A stretch of DNA of 51,680 nucleotides from Alphaproteobacteria bacterium (lineage in GTDB: Bacteria; Pseudomonadota; Alphaproteobacteria; SHVZ01), in the NCBI GenBank assembly GCA_016869285.1, contig VGEN01000011.1:1-51680 (forward strand), written 5' to 3'. Within the stretch, counting starts at the first letter, position 1, and every line of letters begins with the position of its first letter. The translations under genes and the position numbers were made by a program. The notes beneath the pieces were generated by a model. The model saw only the letters and a program-made list of their open reading frames with translations. It made no database searches and had not been told where the DNA came from. Shown here piece after piece: positions 16,507 to 24,775 of the stretch.

Positions 16507-17717
16507 CGGCGCAGGCGGGCGTACCGGATTGGGCCAAGGCGCTCGCGGCGACACTCACCATGCAGACGACGGCAGCGCTGGCGACGCGCGTTCTGCCCGT
16601 CGTCGGTCCCGCGGTCACGCTCGCCGCCGGGGTGCCTCCCGAGAGCATCGGTCACGTCGCCGCAGCAACGGCGCTCGGCACCATGTGGTTCCTGATGAGC
16701 GGCATCCCGCTCCTCTCCCGCCTCGGCCCTGTTCGCCTGCTGCAGCTCGGCGGCGCGCTTGGCGCCATCGGCATGCTGGTCGCGATGACCGGCTCCTGGC
16801 CGCTGCTGCTGCTCGCAGCCTTCCTGATCGGCATTGCCTACGGTCCCTCGCCGCCGGCCGGGAGCGACATCCTCAACCGGCATGCGCCGAGCGGCCATCG
16901 AAGCCTCGTCTTCTCGGTCAAGCAGAGCGGCGTACCCCTGGGCGGCGCTATCGCCGGGCTGATGGTGCCGGCCGCCGCCGGACTCTGGGGCTGGCAGGCA
17001 GGGCTCCTTGCTGCCGGGATCGTCATTGCCGCCAGCGCGATCGCGGTCCAGCCGCTGCGCGAGCGGCTCGACGCCGATCGACGCCGGGAGGGGCCGATCC
17101 CCCTCCGCGAGATCTTCGCGTTTGGCCGCTTCATCGCCCCCTTCCGCGCGCTCGGCTTAGCTCCCGGCATGACCGCGCTCACCGCGTCAGGATTCTCTTT
17201 CGCCATGGTGCAAGGCGCGGTCTTCAGCTTCTACGTCACTTACCTCGCCGTCGATCTCAGCTTCGGCCTGATCGCTGCCGGCGCTGCCTTCGCGTTGATG
17301 CAGGGCGTCGGCGTCGCGTCCCGCGTCGTTGTCGGCTGGGCCGCGGACCGCATCGGCTCGGCGCGGAAAACGCTGATTCTTCTGGCGCTGGGATCAGCGA
17401 CGATGGCCACGATCATCGCGCTCCACGGTGCCGGCTGGCCATGGTACGCAGTGCTGACCTCGGCCGCGGTCTCGGGCGTAGCCGTGTCGAGCTGGAACGG
17501 GGTCTACCTCGGCGAGGTCGCGCGCATTGCGCCTAAGGAGCATGTTGGCGAGGCAACGGCGGGGTCGGGCTTCTTCGCTTTCCTCGCTTACGCGATCAGC
17601 CCGTCGCTCTGCTCTTTCATCATCGCCTCGACCGGCAGCTATCGCGCCGCGTTCCTCACGGTGGCGGTGGCGCCGATCTGCGCCGTCCTGCTGCTGTTCC
17701 GCAACCGGGAAGGATGA
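16494..17717 (+). CDS. MFS transporter
   Basis: A 407-residue major facilitator with about 12 hydrophobic segments. The loop 2-3 signature is degenerate in the N half, but GWAADRIGSARK in the C half (about residue 282) matches the conserved G-x-x-x-D-R-x-G motif. The GTG start at 16494 overlaps the SDR gene by 13 nt in another frame, and the stop overlaps the next ATG (ATGA). In this operon it probably imports the substrate of the PhyH/SDR pair or exports a product. Confidence 0.88.
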   Translation: MGDLAAQAGVPDWAKALAATLTMQTTAALATRVLPVVGPAVTLAAGVPPESIGHVAAATALGTMWFLMSGIPLLSRLGPVRLLQLGGALGAIGMLVAMTGSWPLLLLAAFLIGIAYGPSPPAGSDILNRHAPSGHRSLVFSVKQSGVPLGGAIAGLMVPAAAGLWGWQAGLLAAGIVIAASAIAVQPLRERLDADRRREGPIPLREIFAFGRFIAPFRALGLAPGMTALTASGFSFAMVQGAVFSFYVTYLAVDLSFGLIAAGAAFALMQGVGVASRVVVGWAADRIGSARKTLILLALGSATMATIIALHGAGWPWYAVLTSAAVSGVAVSSWNGVYLGEVARIAPKEHVGEATAGSGFFAFLAYAISPSLCSFIIASTGSYRAAFLTVAVAPICAVLLLFRNREG

Positions 17718-19201
17718 GCATGTCCGACGAGCTCTACGAACGCCTCGGCGTCCGCCCCTTCATCAATTGCTGCGGCACGCGCACGGTCCATGGCGGCAGC
17801 CTGATGCTGCCCGCGGTGCGCAAGGCGATGGTCGATGCCGCGGGGCGCTTCGTCAATCTGAACGAGCTGATCCTGGCATCCGGCCGCCGGATTGCCGCCC
17901 TCACCGGTGCCGAGGCGGCTCTCATCACCTCGGGCGGCGCCGCTTCGCTGGTGGCTGCCACCGCCGCGGCGATGACCAAAGGCGATCCCGAGCGCATGCT
18001 GCGCCTGCCCAACTCCGACGGAATGCCGGCGCAGGTGGTGATGCCCAAGGGCGCGCGCTTTACCTACGACCACGCCATCCGCACCGCCGGCGCCCGCGTC
18101 GTCGAGGTCGCCGACCGCAAGGCGATGGCCGAGGCGCTACGCTCGGGCACCGCGATGGTGGCGACCATCGGCACCAAGGATGCGGATCTGCCGATCCGCC
18201 TGGATGAGTGCGTGGCGCTCGCTGAGCCGCTGGGCATCCCCGTGCTGATCGACGCCGCCTCCGAGCACCTGGAAAGGCCAAACCCCTATCTCTCGCGCGG
18301 TGCCAGCTTGGTCGCCTATAGCGGTGGCAAGTACCTGAAGGGGCCGCAATCGACCGGCCTCCTGCTCGGCAAGCGGCAATGGATCGAAGCGGCCCGCCTC
18401 AACGCCTCGCCGCACCACGCCATCGGCCGCCCAATGAAGATCAGCAAGGAGGAGGTTGCAGGCCTTCTCGCTGCCGTCGAGTTCTGGGCCGAGGGCCGCG
18501 ACCATGAGGCCGAAAAGGCCCGCTGGACCGGCGACCTCGAGACCATCGCGCGGCTCACCCGCGAGGTCGGTTCCGTCACCGCAGAGATCGAGGTCCCGGC
18601 CAAGAGCCATGAGCAAGTACCACGGCTTCGCATCGCCTGGGATCGTGGGCGTGTCGGGGTTGGCGGGCTCGATCTGCGCGAGCTCATGCTCGCCCACGAA
18701 CCCAAGATCATGCTCGACGACCGCGGCGCCACCGACCGCTCGATCTTCATCCTGCCGTTCAACCTGGAGCCGGGTGAGGCCGAGATCGTCGGCAGAGCGA
18801 TCGCCAGGGCCTTGGCAACGGCGACGCCGTCACCTCGGCCCGTAGTAGATGAGCCTCCTGCCGCCGACCTGACTGGGCTCTGGGCGGTCGAGATCGCCTT
18901 CGCCGCCGAGCGTACGCCCCATCGCGTGCGGCTCCGCCAGTCAGGCACGCGCCTCGAGGGCACGCATACGACGCTCGATCTGGTGGCGCCGGCCAGCGGC
19001 ACGATCACGGGGTCGCGCGTCGCCTTCTCGAGCCTCCATCCCTATGAAGGCAGCAACCTCTCCTATGCCTTCACGGGCGCGGTCGCGAATGGTGCGATGT
19101 CCGGCACCGTGCTGCTCGGCACTTCCGGTGACTCGGCCCCGGGCCCGCTCAACATGCGGGAATTCGGCAGCGCTACCTGGGACGCGCGACGGCTCGGTTA
19201 G
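17714..19201 (+). CDS. SelA-like PLP-dependent enzyme with C-terminal extension
   Basis: A 495-residue protein. Residues 1 to about 380 form a fold-type I PLP enzyme of the SelA / D-glucosaminate-6-phosphate ammonia-lyase group: TSGGAASLVAATAAAMTKGD binds phosphate, Asp180 (VLIDAASE) pairs with the pyridine N, and Lys206 in SGGKYLKGPQSTG is the Schiff base. From about residue 385 (nt 18866) a Pro-rich linker leads to some 110 residues rich in beta strands (LTGLWAVEI, HRVRLRQSG, GTITGSRVAF, GAMSGTVLLG), resembling a lipocalin-like barrel. True SelA is ruled out by context; a lyase or dehydratase on an amino or hydroxy acid is likely. It overlaps the MFS gene by 4 nt and ends the operon. Confidence 0.82.
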   Translation: MSMSDELYERLGVRPFINCCGTRTVHGGSLMLPAVRKAMVDAAGRFVNLNELILASGRRIAALTGAEAALITSGGAASLVAATAAAMTKGDPERMLRLPNSDGMPAQVVMPKGARFTYDHAIRTAGARVVEVADRKAMAEALRSGTAMVATIGTKDADLPIRLDECVALAEPLGIPVLIDAASEHLERPNPYLSRGASLVAYSGGKYLKGPQSTGLLLGKRQWIEAARLNASPHHAIGRPMKISKEEVAGLLAAVEFWAEGRDHEAEKARWTGDLETIARLTREVGSVTAEIEVPAKSHEQVPRLRIAWDRGRVGVGGLDLRELMLAHEPKIMLDDRGATDRSIFILPFNLEPGEAEIVGRAIARALATATPSPRPVVDEPPAADLTGLWAVEIAFAAERTPHRVRLRQSGTRLEGTHTTLDLVAPASGTITGSRVAFSSLHPYEGSNLSYAFTGAVANGAMSGTVLLGTSGDSAPGPLNMREFGSATWDARRLG

Positions 19202-19212
19202 CTCAAGATCCT

Positions 19213-19236
19213 CGATGTATTCACAAGAATACATCG
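19213..19236. promoter_or_regulatory. Candidate ModE box 1
   Basis: A perfect 24-bp palindrome: half-sites CGATGTATTC and GAATACATCG around ACAA. Shape and sequence resemble the CG-x-TATA...TATA-x-CG molybdate-repressor (ModE) sites. It overlaps the predicted -35 of modA, where binding would repress. Confidence 0.65.
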
Positions 19237-19248
19237 CGCTGCTATCGT
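19220..19248 (+). promoter_or_regulatory. Predicted modA promoter
   Basis: TTCACA (19220-19225), 17 bp, then TATCGT (19243-19248). The start of transcription would fall near 19255, the A of the modA ATG, so the message would be leaderless. This matches the lack of a Shine-Dalgarno sequence before modA. Confidence 0.4.
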
Positions 19249-19252
19249 CGCT

Positions 19253-19276
19253 CGATGTATCCGGTCAGATATATCG
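19253..19276. promoter_or_regulatory. Candidate ModE box 2, overlapping the modA start codon
   Basis: Half-sites CGATGTATCC and AGATATATCG around GGTC; 8 of 10 pairs match. It has the same 24-bp length as box 1 and starts exactly 40 bp after it, so both lie on the same DNA face. The modA ATG at 19255 is inside the box. Confidence 0.55.
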
Positions 19277-20028
19277 CTGCGGCACTGGCCGCTTTCTGGC
19301 TCACGCTGGCACAGCCTGCCTCGGCTCAATCCGGTAGCGTGCTGGTGTTCGCCGCCGCCAGCCTCAAGGGGACGCTGGACGACGTCGCCGCCCAATGGCG
19401 GAGAGAGACGGGCAAGCGGGCGACCATCTCCTATGCCGCGAGCTCGGCGCTCGCCCGCCAGATCGAGCAGGGCGCACCGGCGCAGGTATTTCTCTCCGCC
19501 GATCCCGACTGGATGGACTATCTGTCCGACAAGAAGCTCATCAGGCCGGAGAGTCGCTCGAATCTTCTCGGCAACCGAATCGTGCTGATCGCTCCGAAGT
19601 CGGCGGCGGCGGCCGTACGGATCGAGCCCGGCTTTCCGCTCGCCTCGATGCTCGGCAAGGGCCGCCTCGCCATGGCCGACGTTCGCGCCGTTCCGGCCGG
19701 CAAGTATGGCAAGGCCGCGCTCGAGTTCCTCGGCATCTGGGCGCCCGTCGCCGATCGTGTAGTGCAGGCCAAGGACGTGCGCGTCGCGCTCGTGCTGGTC
19801 GCGCGCGGTGAAGCGCCTTTCGGGGTCGTCTACCGCACAGATGCGGTCGCCGATCCGAGCGTGAAGGTGATCGGGACCTTCCCGGAGGAGAGCCATCCTC
19901 CGATCCTCTACCCGGTCGCGCTGACGGCGACAGCGACGCACCCGGATGCGGTCGGCTTTCTATCCCATATGAAGTCGGATGCGGCCCGGCCGCTGTTTGC
20001 GGCGTCCGGTTTCGCCCTGCTCGACTGA
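19255..20028 (+). CDS. modA: Molybdate ABC transporter, binding protein
   Basis: A 257-residue periplasmic protein with a signal peptide ending near PASAQS (residue 24). The oxyanion-binding blocks VFAAASLKGTLDD (Ser36), YAASSALARQIEQGAP, SADPDWMDYL and later GEAPFGVVYRTDA are diagnostic for ModA. It is the first gene of modABC. The start codon lies inside a palindrome that looks like a ModE box, and no Shine-Dalgarno is seen, so leaderless translation is likely. Expression should rise when molybdate is scarce. Molybdenum would serve molybdoenzymes elsewhere; none is in the window. Confidence 0.95.
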   Translation: MYPVRYIAAALAAFWLTLAQPASAQSGSVLVFAAASLKGTLDDVAAQWRRETGKRATISYAASSALARQIEQGAPAQVFLSADPDWMDYLSDKKLIRPESRSNLLGNRIVLIAPKSAAAAVRIEPGFPLASMLGKGRLAMADVRAVPAGKYGKAALEFLGIWAPVADRVVQAKDVRVALVLVARGEAPFGVVYRTDAVADPSVKVIGTFPEESHPPILYPVALTATATHPDAVGFLSHMKSDAARPLFAASGFALLD

Positions 20029-20029
20029 C

Positions 20030-20731
20030 ATGAGCTGGCTCACCCTGACTCCGGAAGAGTGGGACGCCATCCGTCTCAGCCTCCGCGTCGCCAGCGTCGC
20101 GATGGTGACGACCCTCCCCTTCGGGCTTGCGATGGCGCTGCTGCTGGCGCGCGGTCGCTTCTGGGGCAAGAGCCTTCTCAGCGGCATCATTCACCTGCCG
20201 CTGATCCTGCCGCCGGTCGTCACCGGCTTCCTGCTCCTGGTCCTGCTCGGACGGAAGGGGCCGATCGGCAGCTTACTCGACGATCATCTCGGCATCGTCT
20301 TCTCATTCCGCTGGACCGGCGCAGCGCTTGCCGGCGCGGTGATGGGATTTCCCCTGATGGTGCGGGCGATGCGGCTTTCGATCGAGGCGGTCGACAGGCG
20401 CCTCGAATCCGCTGCCGGCACGCTCGGCGCCAGCCCGCCCTGGGTCTTCCTGACGATCACGCTGCCGCTGATCCTGCCCGGCATCGTCGCCGGCATGATC
20501 CTCGCCTTCGCCAAGGCGATGGGAGAGTTCGGCGCAACGATCACCTTCGTCTCCAACATCCCGGGCGAGACGCAGACGGTTCCATCGGCGATCTATGCAC
20601 TCACCCAGACCCCCGACGGAGACGCAGGAGCCTATCGGCTGACGCTCGTCTCCATCGCCGTGTCGATGGCGGCGCTGATCGCTTCCGAGTGGCTGGCGCG
20701 GCGGGTCGACCGCAGGATCGGTCCGGAGTGA
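20030..20731 (+). CDS. modB: Molybdate ABC transporter, permease
   Basis: A 233-residue inner-membrane permease with five or six hydrophobic segments. The EAA loop that docks on ModC is RLESAAGTLGASPPWVFLTI (about residues 124-143), and the FAKAMGEFGATITFVSNIPGE block is highly typical of ModB. The ATG lies one base after the modA stop, and its stop overlaps the modC GTG (GTGA), so the three genes are translationally coupled. Confidence 0.95.
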   Translation: MSWLTLTPEEWDAIRLSLRVASVAMVTTLPFGLAMALLLARGRFWGKSLLSGIIHLPLILPPVVTGFLLLVLLGRKGPIGSLLDDHLGIVFSFRWTGAALAGAVMGFPLMVRAMRLSIEAVDRRLESAAGTLGASPPWVFLTITLPLILPGIVAGMILAFAKAMGEFGATITFVSNIPGETQTVPSAIYALTQTPDGDAGAYRLTLVSIAVSMAALIASEWLARRVDRRIGPE

Positions 20732-21843
20732 GCGTCGAGATCGACATCGGCCACCGGCTCGGCGCTTTCACGCTCGAAGCGCGCCTGTCGGCACCGGCAG
20801 GGCTGACCGCCCTGTTCGGCCCTTCCGGCTCCGGCAAGACATCGCTCGTCAACATCGTCGCCGGCCTCCTGCGACCCGATCGCGGTCGTGTCGTCGTCGA
20901 TGGCGAGGTGCTGGTCGACATCGAGCGCTCGATCTTCGTGCCGGCGCATCGACGCCGCGTCGGCTACGTCTTCCAGGAAGGCCGACTCTTCCCGCATCTC
21001 AGCGTGCGGCAGAACCTGCTCTATGGCCGCTGGTTCGCCTCCGGCGGCAACGATCGAGACGCGGGTCACATTATCGATCTTCTCGGTATCGGCGCCCTGC
21101 TCGATCGCCGCCCGGCGGCGCTCTCGGGCGGCGAGAAGCAGCGGATCGCGATCGGCCGTGCGCTGCTTGCAAAGCCGCGCATCGTGCTGATGGACGAACC
21201 GCTCGCCTCGCTCGACGAGGCGCGAAAGGCCGAGATTCTGCCATATATAGAGCGCCTGCGTGACCGGAGCCGCGTGCCGATCGTCTATGTCAGCCATTCG
21301 CTGGCCGAGGTGACGCGGCTTGCGACCACCCTCATCGTCCTCGCGGACGGCAAGGTTGCGGCAACCGGCCCGACCGATCAGATCATGCAGCGCCTCGACC
21401 TTCTGCCGCCCTCGGCGCGGGCCGAGGCCGGCTCGTTACTGGAGAGCAGGGTCGAGTCCCATGATGACGCCTTTGCGCTCACCACCTTGCGGACTCGGGC
21501 CGGAACCTTCCGCGTGCCGCGTGTCGACCTGGCCATCGGCCATCCGGTCCGTATCCGCGTGCGCGCCCGTGACATCATCGTCGCGACCTCGGCGCCGCAG
21601 GGCTTGAGCGCTATCAACACGCTTCGCGGCGTGGTCACCGAGATCGGCGTGGCGGACGGCCCTGCAGTCGACATCCGCATCGACTGCGCCGGCGATATTC
21701 TGGTCGGGCGCTTGACCCGCTACTCGGTCGAGACCCTCGGTCTCAGGCCCGGCCTGCCGGTCTATACCGTCGTCAAGAGCGTCGCCTTCGACCGCCGCAG
21801 CATCGGCGCTCCGATGCAGGGCGCGTTCGACGAGGATGCCTAA
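20728..21843 (+). CDS. modC: Molybdate ABC transporter, ATPase with MOP domain
   Basis: A 371-residue ATPase. Walker A is GPSGSGKTS (31-39), the signature LSGGEKQRIAIGRALL, Walker B RIVLMDEPLASLD and the switch His is in YVSHSLAEV. After about residue 290 it carries a TOBE/MOP domain (INTLRGVVTEIGVADGPAVDIRIDC) that binds molybdate for feedback inhibition. The GTG at 20728 is the start because it overlaps the modB stop; the frame is open far upstream only as an accident of GC content. Its stop overlaps by 4 nt the stop of the converging oxidoreductase gene. Confidence 0.95.
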   Translation: MSVEIDIGHRLGAFTLEARLSAPAGLTALFGPSGSGKTSLVNIVAGLLRPDRGRVVVDGEVLVDIERSIFVPAHRRRVGYVFQEGRLFPHLSVRQNLLYGRWFASGGNDRDAGHIIDLLGIGALLDRRPAALSGGEKQRIAIGRALLAKPRIVLMDEPLASLDEARKAEILPYIERLRDRSRVPIVYVSHSLAEVTRLATTLIVLADGKVAATGPTDQIMQRLDLLPPSARAEAGSLLESRVESHDDAFALTTLRTRAGTFRVPRVDLAIGHPVRIRVRARDIIVATSAPQGLSAINTLRGVVTEIGVADGPAVDIRIDCAGDILVGRLTRYSVETLGLRPGLPVYTVVKSVAFDRRSIGAPMQGAFDEDA

Positions 21844-22820
21844 GTCCGCTCCAGCGGACGTCCGGGGATCGAGCGCGCGCCGTATTGCCGATCCCAATCG
21901 TCCTGCGCCGCCTGCAGCACGCGCATTGCGGGCAGCACCGAGGGGCCTGAGGCTGTCGGTTGGCGCCCCTTCTCGATCGCCTCCAGGAAGTCGAAGATCA
22001 CGCGCGCGCAATTGTCCTGCTCGCTCTCGATCGGCACCGTGTCTGCCACGGTCTTCAGCGTTCCGGCGAGGATGTCGTAGAGATAGGTGTCCCTGTCGGT
22101 GACGATCAGCTTGTCGTAGAGCCGGTACGTCGCGTGATAGGAGCCATGCACCATCAGCGTCTGGTCCGCCTCGGTCTCGACCAACAGCACGCATTCCATC
22201 GGGATGCCGGTGGCCGGGTGCAGCGGCCCGAGCGAGCTCTGGACGCGGCGGATCGGCGCGCCGTCGAAAAGGTACATGCCGAGATCGGCAAAGTGACAGA
22301 AGTGATGCCAGAGGATGTTATCGCTCCAGCTCCGCTTATAGCCGGTGGCGCCGATGTTCACGAGGCGCTTGATGAAGAAGCGCCCGGCGACATGCCGGAT
22401 CTTCTCCTGGCCCGCCTTGACGCGCGCGCGGAGCGCCTCGCGTTCGCGGCGGAAGCGCATCGGATGGCAGAGGCCGTAGATCCTGCCGCTCTTCTCGCCG
22501 GCGGCGACGACACGCTCCGCACCCTTCAGGCTCATCGCGATCGGGATCTCGAGCAGCATATGCTTGCCTGCCTCGAGGACCTTGACCGCCTGCTCCTCAT
22601 GCACTTCGCTCGGGCTACCGACGATCACTGCATCGATCGCCGGATCGGCGAGCGCTTTCTCGAGCGACACCGTCCACTTCCTGTAGCCATAGCGCCGAGC
22701 GAACTCCTGGCTAGCCTCGGGCCGACGACCGACGACGGTATGCAACGTGGCTTTGGTCTTTTTGAGCGCCTCGGAGTGCCAGACGCCCATCATACCGTAG
22801 CCGACCATGCAGATGTTCAT
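21840..22820 (-). CDS. Gfo/Idh/MocA oxidoreductase, LigC-like
   Basis: A 326-residue NAD(P)-dependent dehydrogenase. The Rossmann motif is VGYGMMG (residues 6-12). The usual catalytic EKP is replaced by EIP (LLEIPIAMS). That change, the block RSWSDNILWHHFCHFADL and a following GPLHPATGIPMEC are features I recall from LigC, the 4-carboxy-2-hydroxymuconate-6-semialdehyde dehydrogenase of protocatechuate 4,5-cleavage. So it probably oxidises a cyclic hemiacetal to a lactone. No ring-cleavage dioxygenase is seen nearby. It may be transcribed with the HpaI-type aldolase 173 bp upstream on the same strand. Confidence 0.8.
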   Translation of the reverse strand: MNICMVGYGMMGVWHSEALKKTKATLHTVVGRRPEASQEFARRYGYRKWTVSLEKALADPAIDAVIVGSPSEVHEEQAVKVLEAGKHMLLEIPIAMSLKGAERVVAAGEKSGRIYGLCHPMRFRREREALRARVKAGQEKIRHVAGRFFIKRLVNIGATGYKRSWSDNILWHHFCHFADLGMYLFDGAPIRRVQSSLGPLHPATGIPMECVLLVETEADQTLMVHGSYHATYRLYDKLIVTDRDTYLYDILAGTLKTVADTVPIESEQDNCARVIFDFLEAIEKGRQPTASGPSVLPAMRVLQAAQDDWDRQYGARSIPGRPLERT

Positions 22821-22993
22821 ACCCGCCCCTCGCCTTGGTCCATCGCGCCCACGACGCTAGGCTCGCACAGGTTCTCGTCCGAGGTCATCCCATATGAAGA
22901 TCGAACACCTCCGCCTCTGAATGCGCGCGACAGGACCGGCCGGGCCGGGGCGTCGAGGTCTACGAGGCGTCCGGAAGGCTCGATCGCATACCT

Positions 22994-23788
22994 CTAGCGT
23001 CCCCTCCTCGCCTTCGGCACCGCCGGACGCATTGCCTCGATGCCTGCCTGGAGCGCGCTCTGCAAGAGCCAGATGTCGCCCATATAGGCGATCATGCGGA
23101 AGCCCTTGCGGATCCACTCCTTTCCCCATTGCGGATTGCCGACGAGGTTGCCGGCGACCTTGCCGTGGCGCTTGCAGGCGGCAGCCACCGCATCCCGCGC
23201 CTTCACGAACTCCGCATGCTCGAACTCGAGCGGCTTCTGCAGCGAAACCGAGAGGTCGGTGTGGCCGACAAAGGCAACGTCGATGCCAGGCACCGACATG
23301 ATCTCGTCTACGTTCGCCACACCCTTCCGGGTTTCGATCTTGACCATGACGAGCGCGCCGGCATTCGCCGCCTTCATCGTCTTGCGCGCATCGCCGATGA
23401 TGTAGTCGTCATGGGCGACACCGAAGGCGGAGCCTCGACGACCATGCGGCGGGTAACGGGTCGCGCGCACGATCGCCTCGGCCTGCGCCTTGGACTCCAC
23501 CACCGGGACCAGAATCCCCTTGGCGCCGAGATCGAGCGAGCGCGTGATCAGGTTGAAGTCGTCACCCGGCGGGTTGACCAGAGGCACCAGGCCCGCGCCG
23601 CGCGCGAACTGGATCTGGTCCTTCACCGTCTCGAAGCTCCAGCCTGAGTGCTCCATGTCGAGGATGAGGAACTCGCATCCCGTCGACCTGACGATGCGGG
23701 CGAGCCCCGGCGAGTCGAACTCAAAGGCGAAGGTTCCGAAGACGGTTTCGCCACGGGCGAGCCGGGCCTTGAGCGGGTTGTCGCGCAT
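22994..23788 (-). CDS. HpcH/HpaI-family aldolase
   Basis: A 264-residue TIM-barrel class II aldolase. His47 (LDMEHSGW) and the metal ligands Glu151 (MVKIETRKG) and Asp178 (GHTDLSVSL) are present. The arginine that in HpaI stabilises the pyruvate enolate (PVVRP) is Asn72 here (VPLVNPPGDD), so the donor may not be pyruvate or the enzyme may act differently. The start at 23788 (MRDNPLKARL) fits the family N-terminus; a much longer open frame upstream overlaps the divergent PhyH gene and is not coding. It shares an 81-bp divergent promoter region with that gene. Confidence 0.85.
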   Translation of the reverse strand: MRDNPLKARLARGETVFGTFAFEFDSPGLARIVRSTGCEFLILDMEHSGWSFETVKDQIQFARGAGLVPLVNPPGDDFNLITRSLDLGAKGILVPVVESKAQAEAIVRATRYPPHGRRGSAFGVAHDDYIIGDARKTMKAANAGALVMVKIETRKGVANVDEIMSVPGIDVAFVGHTDLSVSLQKPLEFEHAEFVKARDAVAAACKRHGKVAGNLVGNPQWGKEWIRKGFRMIAYMGDIWLLQSALQAGIEAMRPAVPKARRGR

Positions 23789-23808
23789 TGCTTGAGTTCC
23801 CCCTGCCT

Positions 23809-23826
23809 GTTTCCGACCCTGGAAAC
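23809..23826. promoter_or_regulatory. Palindrome GTTTCC-N6-GGAAAC, candidate operator
   Basis: A perfect 6+6 inverted repeat in the divergent region between the aldolase and the PhyH operon. The same half-sites with a 5-bp spacer occur at 33993-34009 before glxB. Directly next to it is GTCTAGAC (23828-23835), which fits the GTMTAKAC core of HutC-type GntR sites. Confidence 0.5.
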
Positions 23827-23869
23827 GGTCTAGACTAAGGTCCCGTTCGGGATCGAGAGAGCAAGCGAA

Positions 23870-24775
23870 ATGGACAATTGCCGGGTCAAGGGCCAGCCGG
23901 TGCCGAGCGAGCTGATCCACGAGATGAGAGACAGCGCCTCGCTGCTCGACGACCCTAGGGCGCTTCGCGCCCGCCTCGCCGAGGATGGCTTTCTCTATCT
24001 CAAGGGCGTGGTCGATCGCAGCGCGATCATGGCCGCGCGCCAGGAGGTCTTTGCCCGCCTGGTCTCGGTCGGCGAGATCAAGGAGCCGGCGATCGACGGC
24101 ATCGCCACCGGCGACAGCCGGCGCAAGGAGCTTCAGCCCGATCTCGGCGTCTTCTGGCGCTCGATCAGCGAAGGCAAGAAACTGCGCGCCGCCAGCAACG
24201 GCCGCGACATGCAACGGATCATGTCGCTGATCTTCGGCGAGCCGGCCCTCAATCAAGACTATATCTTCCTTCGTGCCGGCATCCGGGGCCGCGCGACCGG
24301 GCTGCACTTCGACTATCCGTTCTTCACCCGCGCGCATGACAAGGTCTGCACGGTGTGGATGCCGATCGGCGACGTGCCGGTCGAGGACGGCCCCGTTGTC
24401 GTCGTCGAGGGTTCGCAGCACTACCGCGACCTGATCGACCCGATGATCGGCTTCGACATCTCCAAGGATGGCACGCGCAAGGCCGATTTCGGCGCGGATG
24501 CAATCACCTTCGCCAAGGCGCGCGGCACGCGGCTGCTCACCCGCAACTTCGAGGCCGGCGACATCGCGATGTTCGGCATGTACACCGCGCATGGCTCGCT
24601 CGACAACCATTCGCCGATCGACCGTGTGCGGCTCTCCTGCGATCTCCGCTGGCAGCCGGCATCGCTGCCGCTCGACGAGCGCTATTTCGGCAATCCTCCC
24701 TCGGGCACCACCGGCGTCGGCTATGGCGAGCTCAACGGCGCGAAGCCGCTGACCCAGGAGTGGCACGTCAGGTGA
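23870..24775 (+). CDS. Phytanoyl-CoA dioxygenase (PhyH) family enzyme, copy 2
   Basis: A 301-residue Fe(II)/2-oxoglutarate oxygenase. Metal ligands are His146 and Asp148 (GLHFDYPF) and His241 (YTAHGSLDN); Arg252 or Arg254 in DRVRLSCDLRW probably binds 2-oxoglutarate. The His-x-Asp context (HFDYPF) differs from the other two copies (WHQD), so it is a distant paralogue rather than a recent duplicate. Its stop overlaps the GTG of a threonine-aldolase-like gene (GTGA), which points to a hydroxylase that makes a beta-hydroxy amino acid for retro-aldol cleavage. Confidence 0.88.
   Translation: MDNCRVKGQPVPSELIHEMRDSASLLDDPRALRARLAEDGFLYLKGVVDRSAIMAARQEVFARLVSVGEIKEPAIDGIATGDSRRKELQPDLGVFWRSISEGKKLRAASNGRDMQRIMSLIFGEPALNQDYIFLRAGIRGRATGLHFDYPFFTRAHDKVCTVWMPIGDVPVEDGPVVVVEGSQHYRDLIDPMIGFDISKDGTRKADFGADAITFAKARGTRLLTRNFEAGDIAMFGMYTAHGSLDNHSPIDRVRLSCDLRWQPASLPLDERYFGNPPSGTTGVGYGELNGAKPLTQEWHVR

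Noticed and set aside
22894..22992. Possible gene remnant: ATG AAG ATC... giving MKIEHLRL then stop, with a Val-Glu-Val-Tyr-Glu-Ala-Ser run in the next frame.
   Set aside because: Too short to assign to any family and without a ribosome site; it may be chance in a 173-bp gap.
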